Positions 1-7,397 of a stretch of 64,000 bases of DNA are shown here, one piece after another (within the stretch, counting starts at the first letter, position 1; every line of letters begins with the position of its first letter). Both the position numbers and the translations under genes were made by a program. The notes under the pieces were generated by a model that was not told the DNA's origin, did not search any database, and was given only the letters and a program-made list of their open reading frames with translations. The stretch comes from Streptomyces sp. WZ.A104. GTDB lineage: Bacteria; Actinomycetota; Actinomycetes; Streptomycetales; Streptomycetaceae. Location: NCBI RefSeq assembly GCF_002382885.1, contig NZ_NWVL01000037.1, forward strand, positions 1 through 64,000. Direction: 5' to 3'.

Positions 1-2
1 CC

Positions 3-86
3 AAATACAACGCACGCGGACCCGCCATTGACCGCACCACCTACAAAGCCACCATCAGCATCCACATGCTCATGAGCGGGCCTTGA
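3..86 (+). CDS. C-terminal end of a possible transposase (cut by window edge)
   Basis: An open frame enters from the left edge and runs 27 codons to a TGA at 84-86. The last residues read IDRTTYKATISIHMLMSGP. The wording resembles the C-terminal tail of actinobacterial DDE transposases, but no catalytic motif is inside the window, so the call is weak. It lies immediately upstream of, and convergent with, the drug-efflux ABC permease. It could be any protein tail. Confidence 0.3.
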   Translation, partial: KYNARGPAIDRTTYKATISIHMLMSGP

Positions 87-157
87 CACCCCGGACCTCG
101 ATCTAACTGAACGGCGTTGCCACTAGAGGCCGCACGAGACCGCTCCGCCGGCGCCCG

Positions 158-985
158 CTACCGGCTCAGCCTGGCGAACTTCCTCACCGCCAGCGGGAAG
201 AACACCGCGATGATCACCACCGGCCAGAGCACCGCCAGGAGTTGGGCGTGCTCGGCGGCCCAGGAGCCGGTCGCACCCCCCGGGTTCCCGAACAGCTGCC
301 GCACGGCGGTGGCCGTCGCGGACATGGGGTTCCACTCGACCACGGCGCCCAGCCAGCCGGGCATGGACGCGGGGGTGGCGAACACGTTGGAGAGGAAGCC
401 GACCGGCCAGACCAGGATCTGGACGGCGGAGACCAGCTCGGGCCGCCCCGCCACCATGGCGAGCTGGATGCCCACCCAGAGCATCGCGAACCGCAGGAGA
501 AGCAGCAGCCCCACCGCCCCCAGCGCGGCGGCGGCCCCGTTGTGCCAGCGCCAGCCGACCGCGCAGCCGACCCCGGCCATCACCCCGAGCGCGGCCACCG
601 ACTGGAGCATGTCCGCGGCGCTGCGGCCCACCAGCACCGCGCCCGGGACCATCGGCATCGAACGGAAGCGGTCGATGACGCCCTTGCCGAGGTCCTGGGT
701 GACCGCGAGCATCGTGCTCTCCAGACCGAAGGCCATGGTCAGCGCGAGCATGCCGGGAACCAGGAACTCGGTGGGGTCGCCCTCCACGCCCCGGCCACCG
801 CCCACCAGATAGGTGAACATCAGGAGCAGCATCACCGGGAAGGCCAGGTTGACGAGGACCGCGACCGGCTGCCGGGCCCAGTGCGCCAGTTCGCGGCGGG
901 TCATCGTCCAGGAGTCGGCCAGCGCCCAGCCGAACCGGGAGCCGCCCCCCTGCCCGGGGACCACCGTCGTCGTCGCCGCGCTCAT
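158..985 (-). CDS. ABC-2 type drug-efflux permease (DrrB-like)
   Basis: A 275-residue inner-membrane permease of the daunorubicin-resistance (DrrB) type, expected to export a hydrophobic compound with the ATPase encoded just upstream. The N-terminus is a short cytoplasmic stretch followed by the conserved WTMTRRELAHWARQP segment, then about six hydrophobic helices, including LAFPVMLLLMFTYLV and a C-terminal VLWPVVIIAVFFPLAV. Its ATG overlaps the stop of the ATPase gene by four bases (ATGA), so the two are translationally coupled and form one operon under the adjacent PadR repressor. The substrate cannot be read from the sequence. Confidence 0.9.
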   Translation of the reverse strand: MSAATTTVVPGQGGGSRFGWALADSWTMTRRELAHWARQPVAVLVNLAFPVMLLLMFTYLVGGGRGVEGDPTEFLVPGMLALTMAFGLESTMLAVTQDLGKGVIDRFRSMPMVPGAVLVGRSAADMLQSVAALGVMAGVGCAVGWRWHNGAAAALGAVGLLLLLRFAMLWVGIQLAMVAGRPELVSAVQILVWPVGFLSNVFATPASMPGWLGAVVEWNPMSATATAVRQLFGNPGGATGSWAAEHAQLLAVLWPVVIIAVFFPLAVRKFARLSR

Positions 986-1959
986 GCCGCCACCTCCGCC
1001 TTCTCCGTACGCCGCTCACTCGCGGGCTGTCCGGTCAGGGACAGGAACGCCTCGTCCAGGGTCGGGCGGCGCACCGCGATGTCCTCCGCCTCGATACCCG
1101 CCTCCTCCAGCGCCCGTACGGTCCGGGTCAGGGCCGCCATCCGGTCCGGGGCGGGCGCACCGATCAGCCGCCGGTCGTGGTCCAGCGTCAGATCCGCGCC
1201 GCCGAGCAGCGCGGCCGCCTCCACCAGCCGGGACGCGTCGCGCAGGACCACGTCGATCCGGTCGCCGCCGACGCGGGCCTTCAGCTCGTCGGGGGTGCCC
1301 TCGGCGACGGCCCGGCCACCGTCGATCAGCGAGATCCGGTCGGCCAGCTGGTCCGCCTCGTCCAGATACTGCGTGGTCAGCAGCACCGTGGTGCCGCCGC
1401 CGACCAGGGAGCGCACCGCCTCCCAGACCTCGGCCCGGCCGCGGGGGTCGAGCCCGGTCGTCGGCTCGTCCAGGAAGAGCACGTCCGGATCGGTGATCAG
1501 CGAGGCGGCCAGGTCGAGCCGCCTGCGCATCCCGCCGCTGTACTGCCTGACGGCCTTGCGGCCGGTGTCCGCGAGGCCGAACCGCTCCAGCAGTTCGTCG
1601 GCCCGGCTGCCCGCCCGGCGTGCGCCCAGGTGGTACAGCCGCCCGAACATCTCCAGGTTCTGCCGCCCGCCGAGCTGCTCATCCACCGCCGCGTGCTGCC
1701 CGAGCAGCCCGATCCTGCGGCGCACCTCGCCCGCCCGCTCGCGGACGTCGAGCCCGGCCACGGCGACCCGGCCCGCGTCGTGGCGCAGCAGCGTCGACAT
1801 GATCCGTACGGCGGTGGTCTTGCCCGCCCCGTTGGGGCCGAGCACCCCGTGCACGGTACCGCCGCCGACGACCAGGTCCAGCCCGTCCAGGGCGCGCTTC
1901 CCCCCGTACCTCTTGTGCACGCCGTCCATGACGATCGCTTCGGTCACGTTCACCGCCAC
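982..1959 (-). CDS. ABC transporter ATP-binding protein (DrrA-like)
   Basis: A 325-residue ATPase of the daunorubicin-resistance family, which energises the permease downstream. Walker A (GPNGAGKTT) is at about residues 41-49, the signature YSGGMRRRLDLA at about 140-151, Walker B with VLFLDEPTTGLD at about 160-171, and the H-loop region follows at TTQYLDEAD. The C-terminal extension LDEAFLSLTG is typical of DrrA. The start is GTG at 1959, with GGAAGG a few bases upstream. The promoter region between this gene and padR carries two PadR-type palindromes, so expression is probably derepressed by a PadR ligand. Confidence 0.93.
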   Translation of the reverse strand: MAVNVTEAIVMDGVHKRYGGKRALDGLDLVVGGGTVHGVLGPNGAGKTTAVRIMSTLLRHDAGRVAVAGLDVRERAGEVRRRIGLLGQHAAVDEQLGGRQNLEMFGRLYHLGARRAGSRADELLERFGLADTGRKAVRQYSGGMRRRLDLAASLITDPDVLFLDEPTTGLDPRGRAEVWEAVRSLVGGGTTVLLTTQYLDEADQLADRISLIDGGRAVAEGTPDELKARVGGDRIDVVLRDASRLVEAAALLGGADLTLDHDRRLIGAPAPDRMAALTRTVRALEEAGIEAEDIAVRRPTLDEAFLSLTGQPASERRTEKAEVAA

Positions 1960-1974
1960 CCTTCCAACCCCTTG

Positions 1975-1990
1975 TAGTCAAACTTGACTA
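1975..1990. promoter_or_regulatory. PadR-type operator 1
   Basis: The bases TAGTCAAACTTGACTA form a perfect 7-2-7 palindrome 15 bp upstream of the DrrA-like start. Two closely related palindromes sit at 2021-2036 and 2712-2727. All three flank the PadR gene and its target operon, which makes them the likely binding sites of this PadR repressor. The assignment is inference from placement and symmetry. Confidence 0.7.
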
Positions 1991-1998
1991 GCGGCTCG

Positions 1999-2027
1999 AC
2001 GGTAAACCCCGATCCAGCATTCGTCAA
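1999..2027 (-). promoter_or_regulatory. Promoter of the efflux operon
   Basis: Read on the minus strand, TTGACG (2027-2022) and TACCGT (2004-1999) are separated by 17 bp, a fair match to vegetative Streptomyces promoters. The -35 lies inside operator 2 and the start region runs into operator 1, so bound PadR would occlude the polymerase. Confidence 0.5.
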
Positions 2028-2036
2028 ACTTGATTA
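2021..2036. promoter_or_regulatory. PadR-type operator 2, overlapping the padR stop codon
   Basis: TCGTCAAACTTGATTA matches the perfect palindrome at 1975-1990 in 14 of 16 positions. It covers the stop codon of the PadR gene and the -35 of the efflux operon promoter. Confidence 0.65.
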
Positions 2037-2675
2037 GTCGCGGTCTCCGGGATCGGGGACACCGGTGGCGTACGGGTTCTCCTCGCCCTCGGCCAGCACC
2101 CCGACGAACGGGTCACCCTCGCCCGCGAAGGTGTACGCACCACCCTCGATGCGCTCGATCAGGCCCCGCGTCCACTCCGCGCCGGAGTCGGCCGAGTGCA
2201 CCCACAGGTTCATGATCTCGCCGATATGACCGAGGGATTCGGGGCCGTCCTCGGGGGTGTAGTACTCGGTGACCGCCTCCCGCCATTCCTTCATGCCCTC
2301 GATCCGCTCCTTGAGCAGCGCGACGGCCTCCTCGCGGGGCAGGTCGACGATGAACCCGATGGCCGCCGAGAGGACGTCGAGGTTCTGGTCGTAGGAGCGG
2401 ATGGCGTTCCGCAGCAGGGTGCGGTACTCCTCCAGCCCCTGCTCCGTGACCTCGTACTCCGTGCGCGGCGGGCCGCCGGCGGTGGAGGGCGCGGTCTCGT
2501 GCGCGAGCAGCAGCCCCTGCTTCGCCATCTGCTTCAGGGCGTGGTAGATCGACCCGGGCTTGGCGTTGGACCACTCGTGCGCACCCCAGTACTCCAGGTC
2601 GTTGCGGACCTGATAGCCGTGTGCGCGGCCGTGCATGCGCACGGCGCCGAGGACCAGCAGCCGGATCGCGGACAT
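2034..2675 (-). CDS. PadR family transcriptional repressor
   Basis: A 213-residue PadR regulator. The N-terminal winged helix (about residues 1-80) includes LLVLGAVRMHGRAHGYQV and GSIYHALKQMAKQGLL, the classical PadR recognition region, followed by the beta wing with RTEYEVTEQG. The C-terminal half is the helical dimerisation domain. An ATG three codons earlier (2684) is possible, but the ATG at 2675 has better spacing from GAAGGG. The gene lies directly upstream of and in line with the DrrAB-like operon. Palindromes before both transcription units suggest that it represses the pumps and itself. Confidence 0.92.
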   Translation of the reverse strand: MSAIRLLVLGAVRMHGRAHGYQVRNDLEYWGAHEWSNAKPGSIYHALKQMAKQGLLLAHETAPSTAGGPPRTEYEVTEQGLEEYRTLLRNAIRSYDQNLDVLSAAIGFIVDLPREEAVALLKERIEGMKEWREAVTEYYTPEDGPESLGHIGEIMNLWVHSADSGAEWTRGLIERIEGGAYTFAGEGDPFVGVLAEGEENPYATGVPDPGDRD

Positions 2676-2711
2676 GACACCCATCCCTTCCCGGAGTTTC
2701 CCACGGGGCCC

Positions 2712-2727
2712 TATTCAACTTTGACTA
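2712..2727. promoter_or_regulatory. PadR-type operator 3, upstream of padR
   Basis: TATTCAACTTTGACTA has the same arms and 2-bp centre as the palindromes at 1975 and 2021, with one weaker half. It lies about 40 bp upstream of the PadR start, where it would serve autorepression. Confidence 0.6.
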
Positions 2728-2764
2728 GGATATCCGGTGCGACCGGGGCGGCCCTCACCACGCC

Positions 2765-2846
2765 GTACGCGCCTGTCAGGCGCAACCTCGTACGTGCCCG
2801 TCAGGCACCAACCCCGTACTGCCCGTCAGGCACCCCCGTACGCGCC
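2765..2846. repeat. Array of three covarying hairpin repeats with a truncated fourth
   Basis: Three tandem units of about 25 bp each begin with CGTAC and contain a hairpin with a YGTCA loop: GCGCC/GGCGC at 2769-2783, GTGCC/GGCAC at 2794-2808 and TGCC/GGCA at 2820-2832. Stem changes are compensated on the opposite arm while the loop stays constant, which points to selection on the folded form. A fourth unit starts at 2837 (CGTACGCGCC) but stops where the insertion sequence begins. Function unknown; it could be a terminator cluster or a dispersed repeat family. Confidence 0.6.
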
Positions 2847-2904
2847 CTGAGACTGCGTTTGAGATCTGCCGTGTCCCGTTACTGGGGCGTTCGTTGAGCT
2901 CGTC

Positions 2905-3756
2905 GTGAGTGGTGTTGGGGGTGGGTATCCGTCGGACCTGGCGGACGAGCAATGGGTGCTGGTGGAGCCGTTGCTGCCGCCGACGCGGGTGGGGCCGAAG
3001 GGTGGTCGGCGGGAGAAGCATCCGCGGCGGCGAATCGTGGACGCGATCTTCTACGTGGTGCGGACCGGGTGTGCCTGGCGGCAGCTGCCAAAGGACTTTC
3101 CGCCCTGGCCGACGGTGTACTGGTACTTCACCTGGTGGCACGACGACGGCACCGTCGAGCGCATCCACGATGCTCTGCGCGGCCGGGTCCGTGAGGCCGA
3201 CGGCCGCGACGCGGAGCCGAGCGCCGGGCTGATCGACTCGCAGTCCGTCCGCACCGCCGACACCGTGCCCGCGACGACCAGGGGCTTCGACGCGGGCAAG
3301 AGAGTCAAGGGCCGCAAGCGGTTCATCGTCACCGACACCCTCGGCCTGCTCCTGGCCGTCCACGTCGTCGCGGCGAGCATCCAGGACCGTGACGGCGCGA
3401 AGCGGCCGTTACTGTGGACCCGCCTGGATCACCCCGGCGTCAAGAAGGTGTGGGCCGACCAGGGCTTCGCCGGTCGCCTGGTCGATTGGGCCGCCCAGAT
3501 CCTCGGCCGTGAGCTGGAGATCGTCCGCAAGGACCCCGGCCAGCGCGGCTTTCAGGTTCAGCCCAAGCGGTGGGCGGTGGAACGCACCTTCTCCTGGCTC
3601 ACCGCCCACCGGCGCCTCACCCGCGACTACGAGACCAGCCCGGCCCACTCCGAGAGCATGATCCGCTGGGCGATGATCGGCGTCATGGTCCGTCGACTCA
3701 CCCGAGGCCGGCCCGCTCAGCGACCGGGCCCACGACGCCTTCGCCTCTTGTCATGA
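2905..3756 (+). CDS. IS5 family DDE transposase
   Basis: A 283-residue transposase that would cut and join the element ends. An N-terminal DUF4096-like region (DLADEQWVLVEPLLPP, then RRRIVDAIFYVVRTGCAWRQLP) is followed by the catalytic domain. The DDE residues are probably D111 (LIDSQSV), D185 (VWADQGF) and E226 (RWAVERTFSWL, the Y/W-E-R signature). GTG at 2905 is the best start. A TTA codon occurs at 3409-3411 (Leu169), rare in Streptomyces and dependent on the bldA tRNA. The frame looks intact, so the element may be active. Confidence 0.9.
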   Translation: MSGVGGGYPSDLADEQWVLVEPLLPPTRVGPKGGRREKHPRRRIVDAIFYVVRTGCAWRQLPKDFPPWPTVYWYFTWWHDDGTVERIHDALRGRVREADGRDAEPSAGLIDSQSVRTADTVPATTRGFDAGKRVKGRKRFIVTDTLGLLLAVHVVAASIQDRDGAKRPLLWTRLDHPGVKKVWADQGFAGRLVDWAAQILGRELEIVRKDPGQRGFQVQPKRWAVERTFSWLTAHRRLTRDYETSPAHSESMIRWAMIGVMVRRLTRGRPAQRPGPRRLRLLS

Positions 3757-3764
3757 CGACAGCC

Positions 3765-4013
3765 CTACCGCTTCTGGGCTCTGTATCGCTTGAGGAGAGC
3801 GGTAAGCCTCGCCGGATTGGCCTCGCCGTTCAGTTCAGTAGTGAGGTCGTCGGGGCAGAGCTCGTATAGGTCGCCCCACCACCGGCGCCCTCGGTTGTCC
3901 CAGATGCGGTACCCGCCAGGCACACCTCTGGCCACATAGCGACGCCTACTCACGAAGCCCCCGCTGAGAGCAAGACCCACGCCAGTAACCCACTTCCCCT
4001 CCTCACGCTCCAC
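3765..4013 (-). CDS. Small passenger protein inside the insertion sequence
   Basis: An 82-residue basic protein of unknown function, encoded between the transposase and the right terminal repeat, on the opposite strand. It starts at GTG (4013) and ends nine bases from the transposase stop. Visible features are a glycine/arginine-rich first half (GGFVSRRRYVARGVPGGYRIWDN) and a tryptophan pair followed by an acidic stretch (WWGDLYELCPDDL). No signal peptide or membrane segment is seen. The ordered hydrophobic pattern and lack of stops suggest a real gene, but it could be non-coding. I do not recognise its family. Confidence 0.5.
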   Translation of the reverse strand: MEREEGKWVTGVGLALSGGFVSRRRYVARGVPGGYRIWDNRGRRWWGDLYELCPDDLTTELNGEANPARLTALLKRYRAQKR

Positions 4014-4047
4014 TGGAAGCAGGCTACGGCAGATCTCAAACGCGGTC

Positions 4048-5505
4048 TCAGAACGGGAACACCGTGCGGCCGTGCTGGATCGACATCCACTTCTGCGTGG
4101 TGAACGCCTCCACCACGGCCTCGCCGTTCAGCCGCCCCACCCCGGAAGTCTTCTCGCCGCCGAACGCGACCAGCGGATCGTCCTGCACGGTGGAGTCGTT
4201 GACGTGGAACATCCCGCTGACGATCCGCTGCGCGAACCGCACCCCGCGCTCGGCGTCCCGCGTGTGGACGGCGCCGCTGAGTCCGTAGGGGCTTTCGTTG
4301 ACGATCCGTACGGCCTCCTCCTCGCCGTCGAACGTCATCAGCAGGGCCACCGGGCCGAGGATCTCCTGCGTCAGCAGCGGGGAGTCCTCCGCGAGGCCGG
4401 TGAGGACGGTCGGCCCCACCACGTTGCCGACGGTCCGGCCGCGTACGAGCGCCCGCGCGCCGTCCGCGACCGCGCGGTCGACCAGGGCGCCGAGGGCGTC
4501 GGCCTGGAAGGCGTTGATGACCGGGCCGATCCGGGTCTCCGGGTCCCTCGGGTCACCGGTCTTGAGAGCGGCCACCTCGGTGGTGAACTTCTCAGTGAAC
4601 TCCGCCGCCACCGACCGGTCCACCAGAATCCGGTTGGCCGCCATGCTGACCTGCCCCTGGTACAGGAAGCGGCTGAAGACGGCCGCCTGGACCGCGTAGT
4701 CGATGTCGGCGTCCGCCAGCACCACCAGGGCGCTGTTGCCGCTCAGTTCGAGGATGGTCCGCTTGAAGGCCCCGGCGGCGGTGGCGGCGATGTGCCGGCC
4801 GACCCGGTCGGAGCCGGTGAACGAGATCACCCTGGGCACGGGGTGCGCGATGAACGCGTCGCCTATCTCCGCGCTGTCGGTGATCACGACATTGAGCAGT
4901 CCGGCGGGCAGTCCGGCGTCCTCGAATATCTTCGCGATCAGTCCGCCGCCCACGACAGGCGCGTTCTGATGGGGCTTCACGACGACCGCGTTGCCGAGCG
5001 CCAGCGCGGGCGCGACCGACTTCATCGTCACCAGGAAGGGGAAGTTGAAGGCGCTGATCACGCCGACGACGCCGACGGGCAGCCGGTAGAGCCGGTTCTC
5101 CCGGCCGTCCCCCACGGCGGGCAGCAGCCTGCCCGTGGGCCGCAGCGCCTGGCGGATCGCCTCGCGCAGGAACTCCGTCGCGCCGCGCACCTCGTACGCC
5201 GCGCGCAGCCGGGTGCCGCCCAGCTCGTCGGTGATCGCCTCGGCGATCTCCTCGGCGCGCTCCTCGGTGATGCGCAGGGCGCGTTCGAGGACGGCCCGCC
5301 GCTCGTACGGGTTGGTGGCGGCCCACTCCTGCTGGGCGCGTTCGGCGGCCCGGTAGGCCCGGTCGATCTCCGCCGCGGTGGCCACGGTGACGGCGGCGAG
5401 TTTCTCACCGTTGTAGGGATTGAAATCGATGATGTCCCACGAGCCGCTACCGGTCAGCCACTCGCCGTCGATGTACTGGTGGGCCAGTTCATTGAAGAAG
5501 GACAT
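4048..5505 (-). CDS. Aldehyde dehydrogenase family protein, catalytic Cys replaced by Ser
   Basis: A 485-residue protein of the NAD(P)-dependent aldehyde dehydrogenase superfamily, nearest in wording to benzaldehyde/salicylaldehyde-type enzymes. The nucleotide-binding segments FNFPFLVTMKSVAPALALGN and FTGSDRVGR and the general base E253 (LELSG) are present. The usual nucleophile motif GQxCMAANR reads GQVSMAANR, so position 287 is Ser (codon AGC, one base from TGC). Without Cys the enzyme is expected to be very weak or inactive as a dehydrogenase. The stop codon lies within the terminal repeat of the neighbouring insertion sequence. The C-terminus FTTQKWMSIQHGR appears complete. Confidence 0.88.
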   Translation of the reverse strand: MSFFNELAHQYIDGEWLTGSGSWDIIDFNPYNGEKLAAVTVATAAEIDRAYRAAERAQQEWAATNPYERRAVLERALRITEERAEEIAEAITDELGGTRLRAAYEVRGATEFLREAIRQALRPTGRLLPAVGDGRENRLYRLPVGVVGVISAFNFPFLVTMKSVAPALALGNAVVVKPHQNAPVVGGGLIAKIFEDAGLPAGLLNVVITDSAEIGDAFIAHPVPRVISFTGSDRVGRHIAATAAGAFKRTILELSGNSALVVLADADIDYAVQAAVFSRFLYQGQVSMAANRILVDRSVAAEFTEKFTTEVAALKTGDPRDPETRIGPVINAFQADALGALVDRAVADGARALVRGRTVGNVVGPTVLTGLAEDSPLLTQEILGPVALLMTFDGEEEAVRIVNESPYGLSGAVHTRDAERGVRFAQRIVSGMFHVNDSTVQDDPLVAFGGEKTSGVGRLNGEAVVEAFTTQKWMSIQHGRTVFPF

Positions 5506-5564
5506 GCAATCCCTTACTTGCAGGCGTTCGCAGACTCCTGATCTGACGTCATCGTACTGAGAAA

Positions 5565-6446
5565 TCAGGTCAGTTGGAGTAGTCCACGCAGAAGATCCCG
5601 GCTCTCTTCCGGTGCCGGGCTGTCCTGGGCGAGGCCCGCCATGGCCTTTTCGTACTGCGCGACTTCTTCGGGCTTGTCCAGATAGAGCGCACTTGTCAGC
5701 TGCTCCAAATAGACAATGTCCGACAGATCGGATTCCGGGAAACGCAGCATCGTGAATGAGCCGCTCTCACCGGCATGACCGCCATGACTGAAGGGCATCA
5801 CCTGAAGCGTGATGTTCGGCTGCTCCGACATGTCGATCAGATGCCGCAACTGAGCCCGCATGACCTCGCGGTCGCCGTACGGACGACGCAGCGCCGCCTC
5901 GTCGAGGACGGCGTGGAACGTCGGGGCGCGCTCGGAGACGAGGGCCTTCTGGCGCTCCAGACGCAGGGCCACCCTGCGGTCGATCTCGGCGGGCGAGGCC
6001 CCGCGCATGCCGCGCGAGACGACGGCGTGGGCGTACGCCTCGGTCTGCAACAGACCGTGCACGAACTGGACTTCATAGATACGGATGAGGGAGGCCGCAC
6101 CCTCCAGGCCGATATACGTCTGGAACCAGCCGGGCAGCACATCTCCGTAACTGTGCCACCACCCGGCCACGTTGGCCTCACGGGCCAGGCCGAGGAGGGA
6201 CTCGCGCTCCGCCTCCTCCGCGACACCGTAGAGCGTGAGCAGGTCCTCGACGTCCCTGGCCTTGAAGCTCACACGCCCCAACTCCATGCGGCTGATCTTC
6301 GATTCGGAGGCCCGGATGGAGTAGCCGGCCGCCTCACGGGTGATTCCGCGCGACTCCCGCAGCCTTCTGAGCTGAGAGCCCAGGAGGATGCGCCGCACCA
6401 CCGATCCACTCGACTCGCCTGCCGACACTGGTCCGACCCTCCCCAT
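5565..6446 (-). CDS. XRE-type regulator with DUF5753 sensor domain
   Basis: A 293-residue DNA-binding protein. The helix-turn-helix spans about residues 23-75 (LLGSQLRRLRESRGITREAA to KISRMELGRVSF). The remainder is the DUF5753 domain, recognisable by WWHSYGDVLPGWFQTYIGLE, a central RLERQ motif and the C-terminal SDIVYLEQLTSALYLD. Streptomyces encode dozens of such proteins, usually beside a small DUF397 protein and an anti-sigma-like ATPase, and both are found nearby (6764-7291 and 7398-7640). They are linked to developmental and antibiotic control. The start ATG at 6446 has AGGTAGG just upstream. Confidence 0.92.
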   Translation of the reverse strand: MGRVGPVSAGESSGSVVRRILLGSQLRRLRESRGITREAAGYSIRASESKISRMELGRVSFKARDVEDLLTLYGVAEEAERESLLGLAREANVAGWWHSYGDVLPGWFQTYIGLEGAASLIRIYEVQFVHGLLQTEAYAHAVVSRGMRGASPAEIDRRVALRLERQKALVSERAPTFHAVLDEAALRRPYGDREVMRAQLRHLIDMSEQPNITLQVMPFSHGGHAGESGSFTMLRFPESDLSDIVYLEQLTSALYLDKPEEVAQYEKAMAGLAQDSPAPEESRDLLRGLLQLT

Positions 6447-6763
6447 CGCCTACCTGACACCGGCGCCCCCCGGAACCCCAGGTCCCGGATTCTGCCACCA
6501 AAACGCTTCAGCCCGTACTCATTCGATTACGGAAATGGGAAGACGTCCAGAAAGCTCCGAAACTGCCCCCGGGAAGAAATGCCCCGCAACCACCACGGTA
6601 TCGGGCAGGTCCGGCGCGTGCACGTGCATCTGCCCTTGCATCTGCCCTGCGCATTCGGAACCATGGTCCCCGCGCACCTGCGTGCTCGTGTTGTGCCGCT
6701 GTACCCCCCGCAGTACCGCTACAGGCAGTGCCGCTACAGCCGCGAATCCCGGGAGTGCCTCGT
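6447..6763. other. Divergent intergenic region
   Basis: A gap of 317 bp separates the XRE regulator (minus strand) from the ATPase gene (plus strand). It must hold both promoters. It is somewhat richer in A and T than its surroundings near 6500-6600. I see short CAGTGCCGCTACAG-like repeats near 6715-6740, but no clear operator, RNA gene or convincing reading frame. Confidence 0.4.
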
Positions 6764-7291
6764 ATGGGGACGAATGGATCGACGATGCTCGAGCCGTTAC
6801 GGCAGGGGCTTCCCCCCACCGACCCCTCAGGGGTTGCCGGATCGGCGTCCTGCGCTCTGCCCGCCCGCTACGAAGCGGTAGGCGGGGCACGGGAGTTCAC
6901 CCGGTCCACCCTGGAGCGGTGGGAGCTGGGCGACCGCTTCGACGATGTCGCGCTGGTGGTGTCCGAGCTCGTCACCAACGCCCTGCGCCACGCACTGCCC
7001 GACGAGCCGCCGCGTGAGTTCCAGGACCCGCCGGTGCGGCTGCATCTGATGCGCTGGACCTCGCGGCTGGTGTGCGCGGTGCGCGATCCCAGCCGGAGGA
7101 GTCCGGTGGCGGGCGAGGCCGCGGATTCGGCCGAATCCGGACGCGGACTGTTCCTGGTGGAGTGCGTCAGCGACAGCTGGGGCTGGCACCCTTCTCCCGT
7201 GCCGGTGGGGGAACTCCCTTCCGGCCCGCTGTACGGCAAGGTCGTCTGGGCCCTTTTCCGGCTTCCGGAGATCCCGAAGACACAGGCCTGA
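6764..7291 (+). CDS. Small ATP-binding protein (RsbW/anti-sigma-type GHKL fold)
   Basis: A 175-residue protein with a histidine-kinase-like ATPase fold of the HATPase_c_2 group. The N box is VVSELVTNALRHA and the G1 box region is VCAVRDPS, followed by GRGLFLVECVSDSWG. Members act as anti-sigma or serine kinase switches or as partners of XRE/DUF397 proteins; the role here is not known. The ATG at 6764 is preceded by GGGAG at good spacing, so it is preferred to the upstream ATG at 6728. Confidence 0.85.
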   Translation: MGTNGSTMLEPLRQGLPPTDPSGVAGSASCALPARYEAVGGAREFTRSTLERWELGDRFDDVALVVSELVTNALRHALPDEPPREFQDPPVRLHLMRWTSRLVCAVRDPSRRSPVAGEAADSAESGRGLFLVECVSDSWGWHPSPVPVGELPSGPLYGKVVWALFRLPEIPKTQA

Positions 7292-7308
7292 AGACACACG
7301 CGTGGCGA

Positions 7309-7333
7309 CCCCGGGCAGGCCGACCGCCCGGGG
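7309..7333. terminator. Bidirectional terminator hairpin
   Basis: CCCCGGGC and GCCCGGGG form an 8-bp stem around a 9-base loop between the convergent ATPase and DUF397 genes. No U tract follows, as is usual in Streptomyces. Confidence 0.55.
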
Positions 7334-7397
7334 CCCCGCTCGTTCGACCGCCGACCGCCGCTCGGTCGCCGACTACCCTTCATCCGCCGGTCATCGT

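Larger units (their letters stand above)
2847..4052. mobile_element. IS5-family insertion sequence with a passenger gene
   Basis: The element is about 1.2 kb. Terminal inverted repeats of about 26 bp start with CTGAGACTGCGTTTG at the left (2847-2872); the right end (4027-4052) carries the same sequence in inverted orientation with one difference (CTGAGACCGCGTTTG). Inside are a DDE transposase on the plus strand and a small gene of unknown function on the minus strand. No target duplication is obvious, and the two flanks do not look like halves of one site. The right repeat contains the stop codon of the neighbouring aldehyde dehydrogenase gene. Confidence 0.85.

Noticed and set aside
242..1987. 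Long plus-strand frame of 581 codons opposite the DrrAB-like genes
   Set aside because: Antisense shadow of high-GC coding DNA; its composition (Arg/Pro/Ser-rich) has no family wording, while the minus strand encodes clear ABC proteins.
4072..5541. Plus-strand frame of 489 codons opposite the aldehyde dehydrogenase gene
   Set aside because: Shadow frame; the minus strand has all dehydrogenase motifs.
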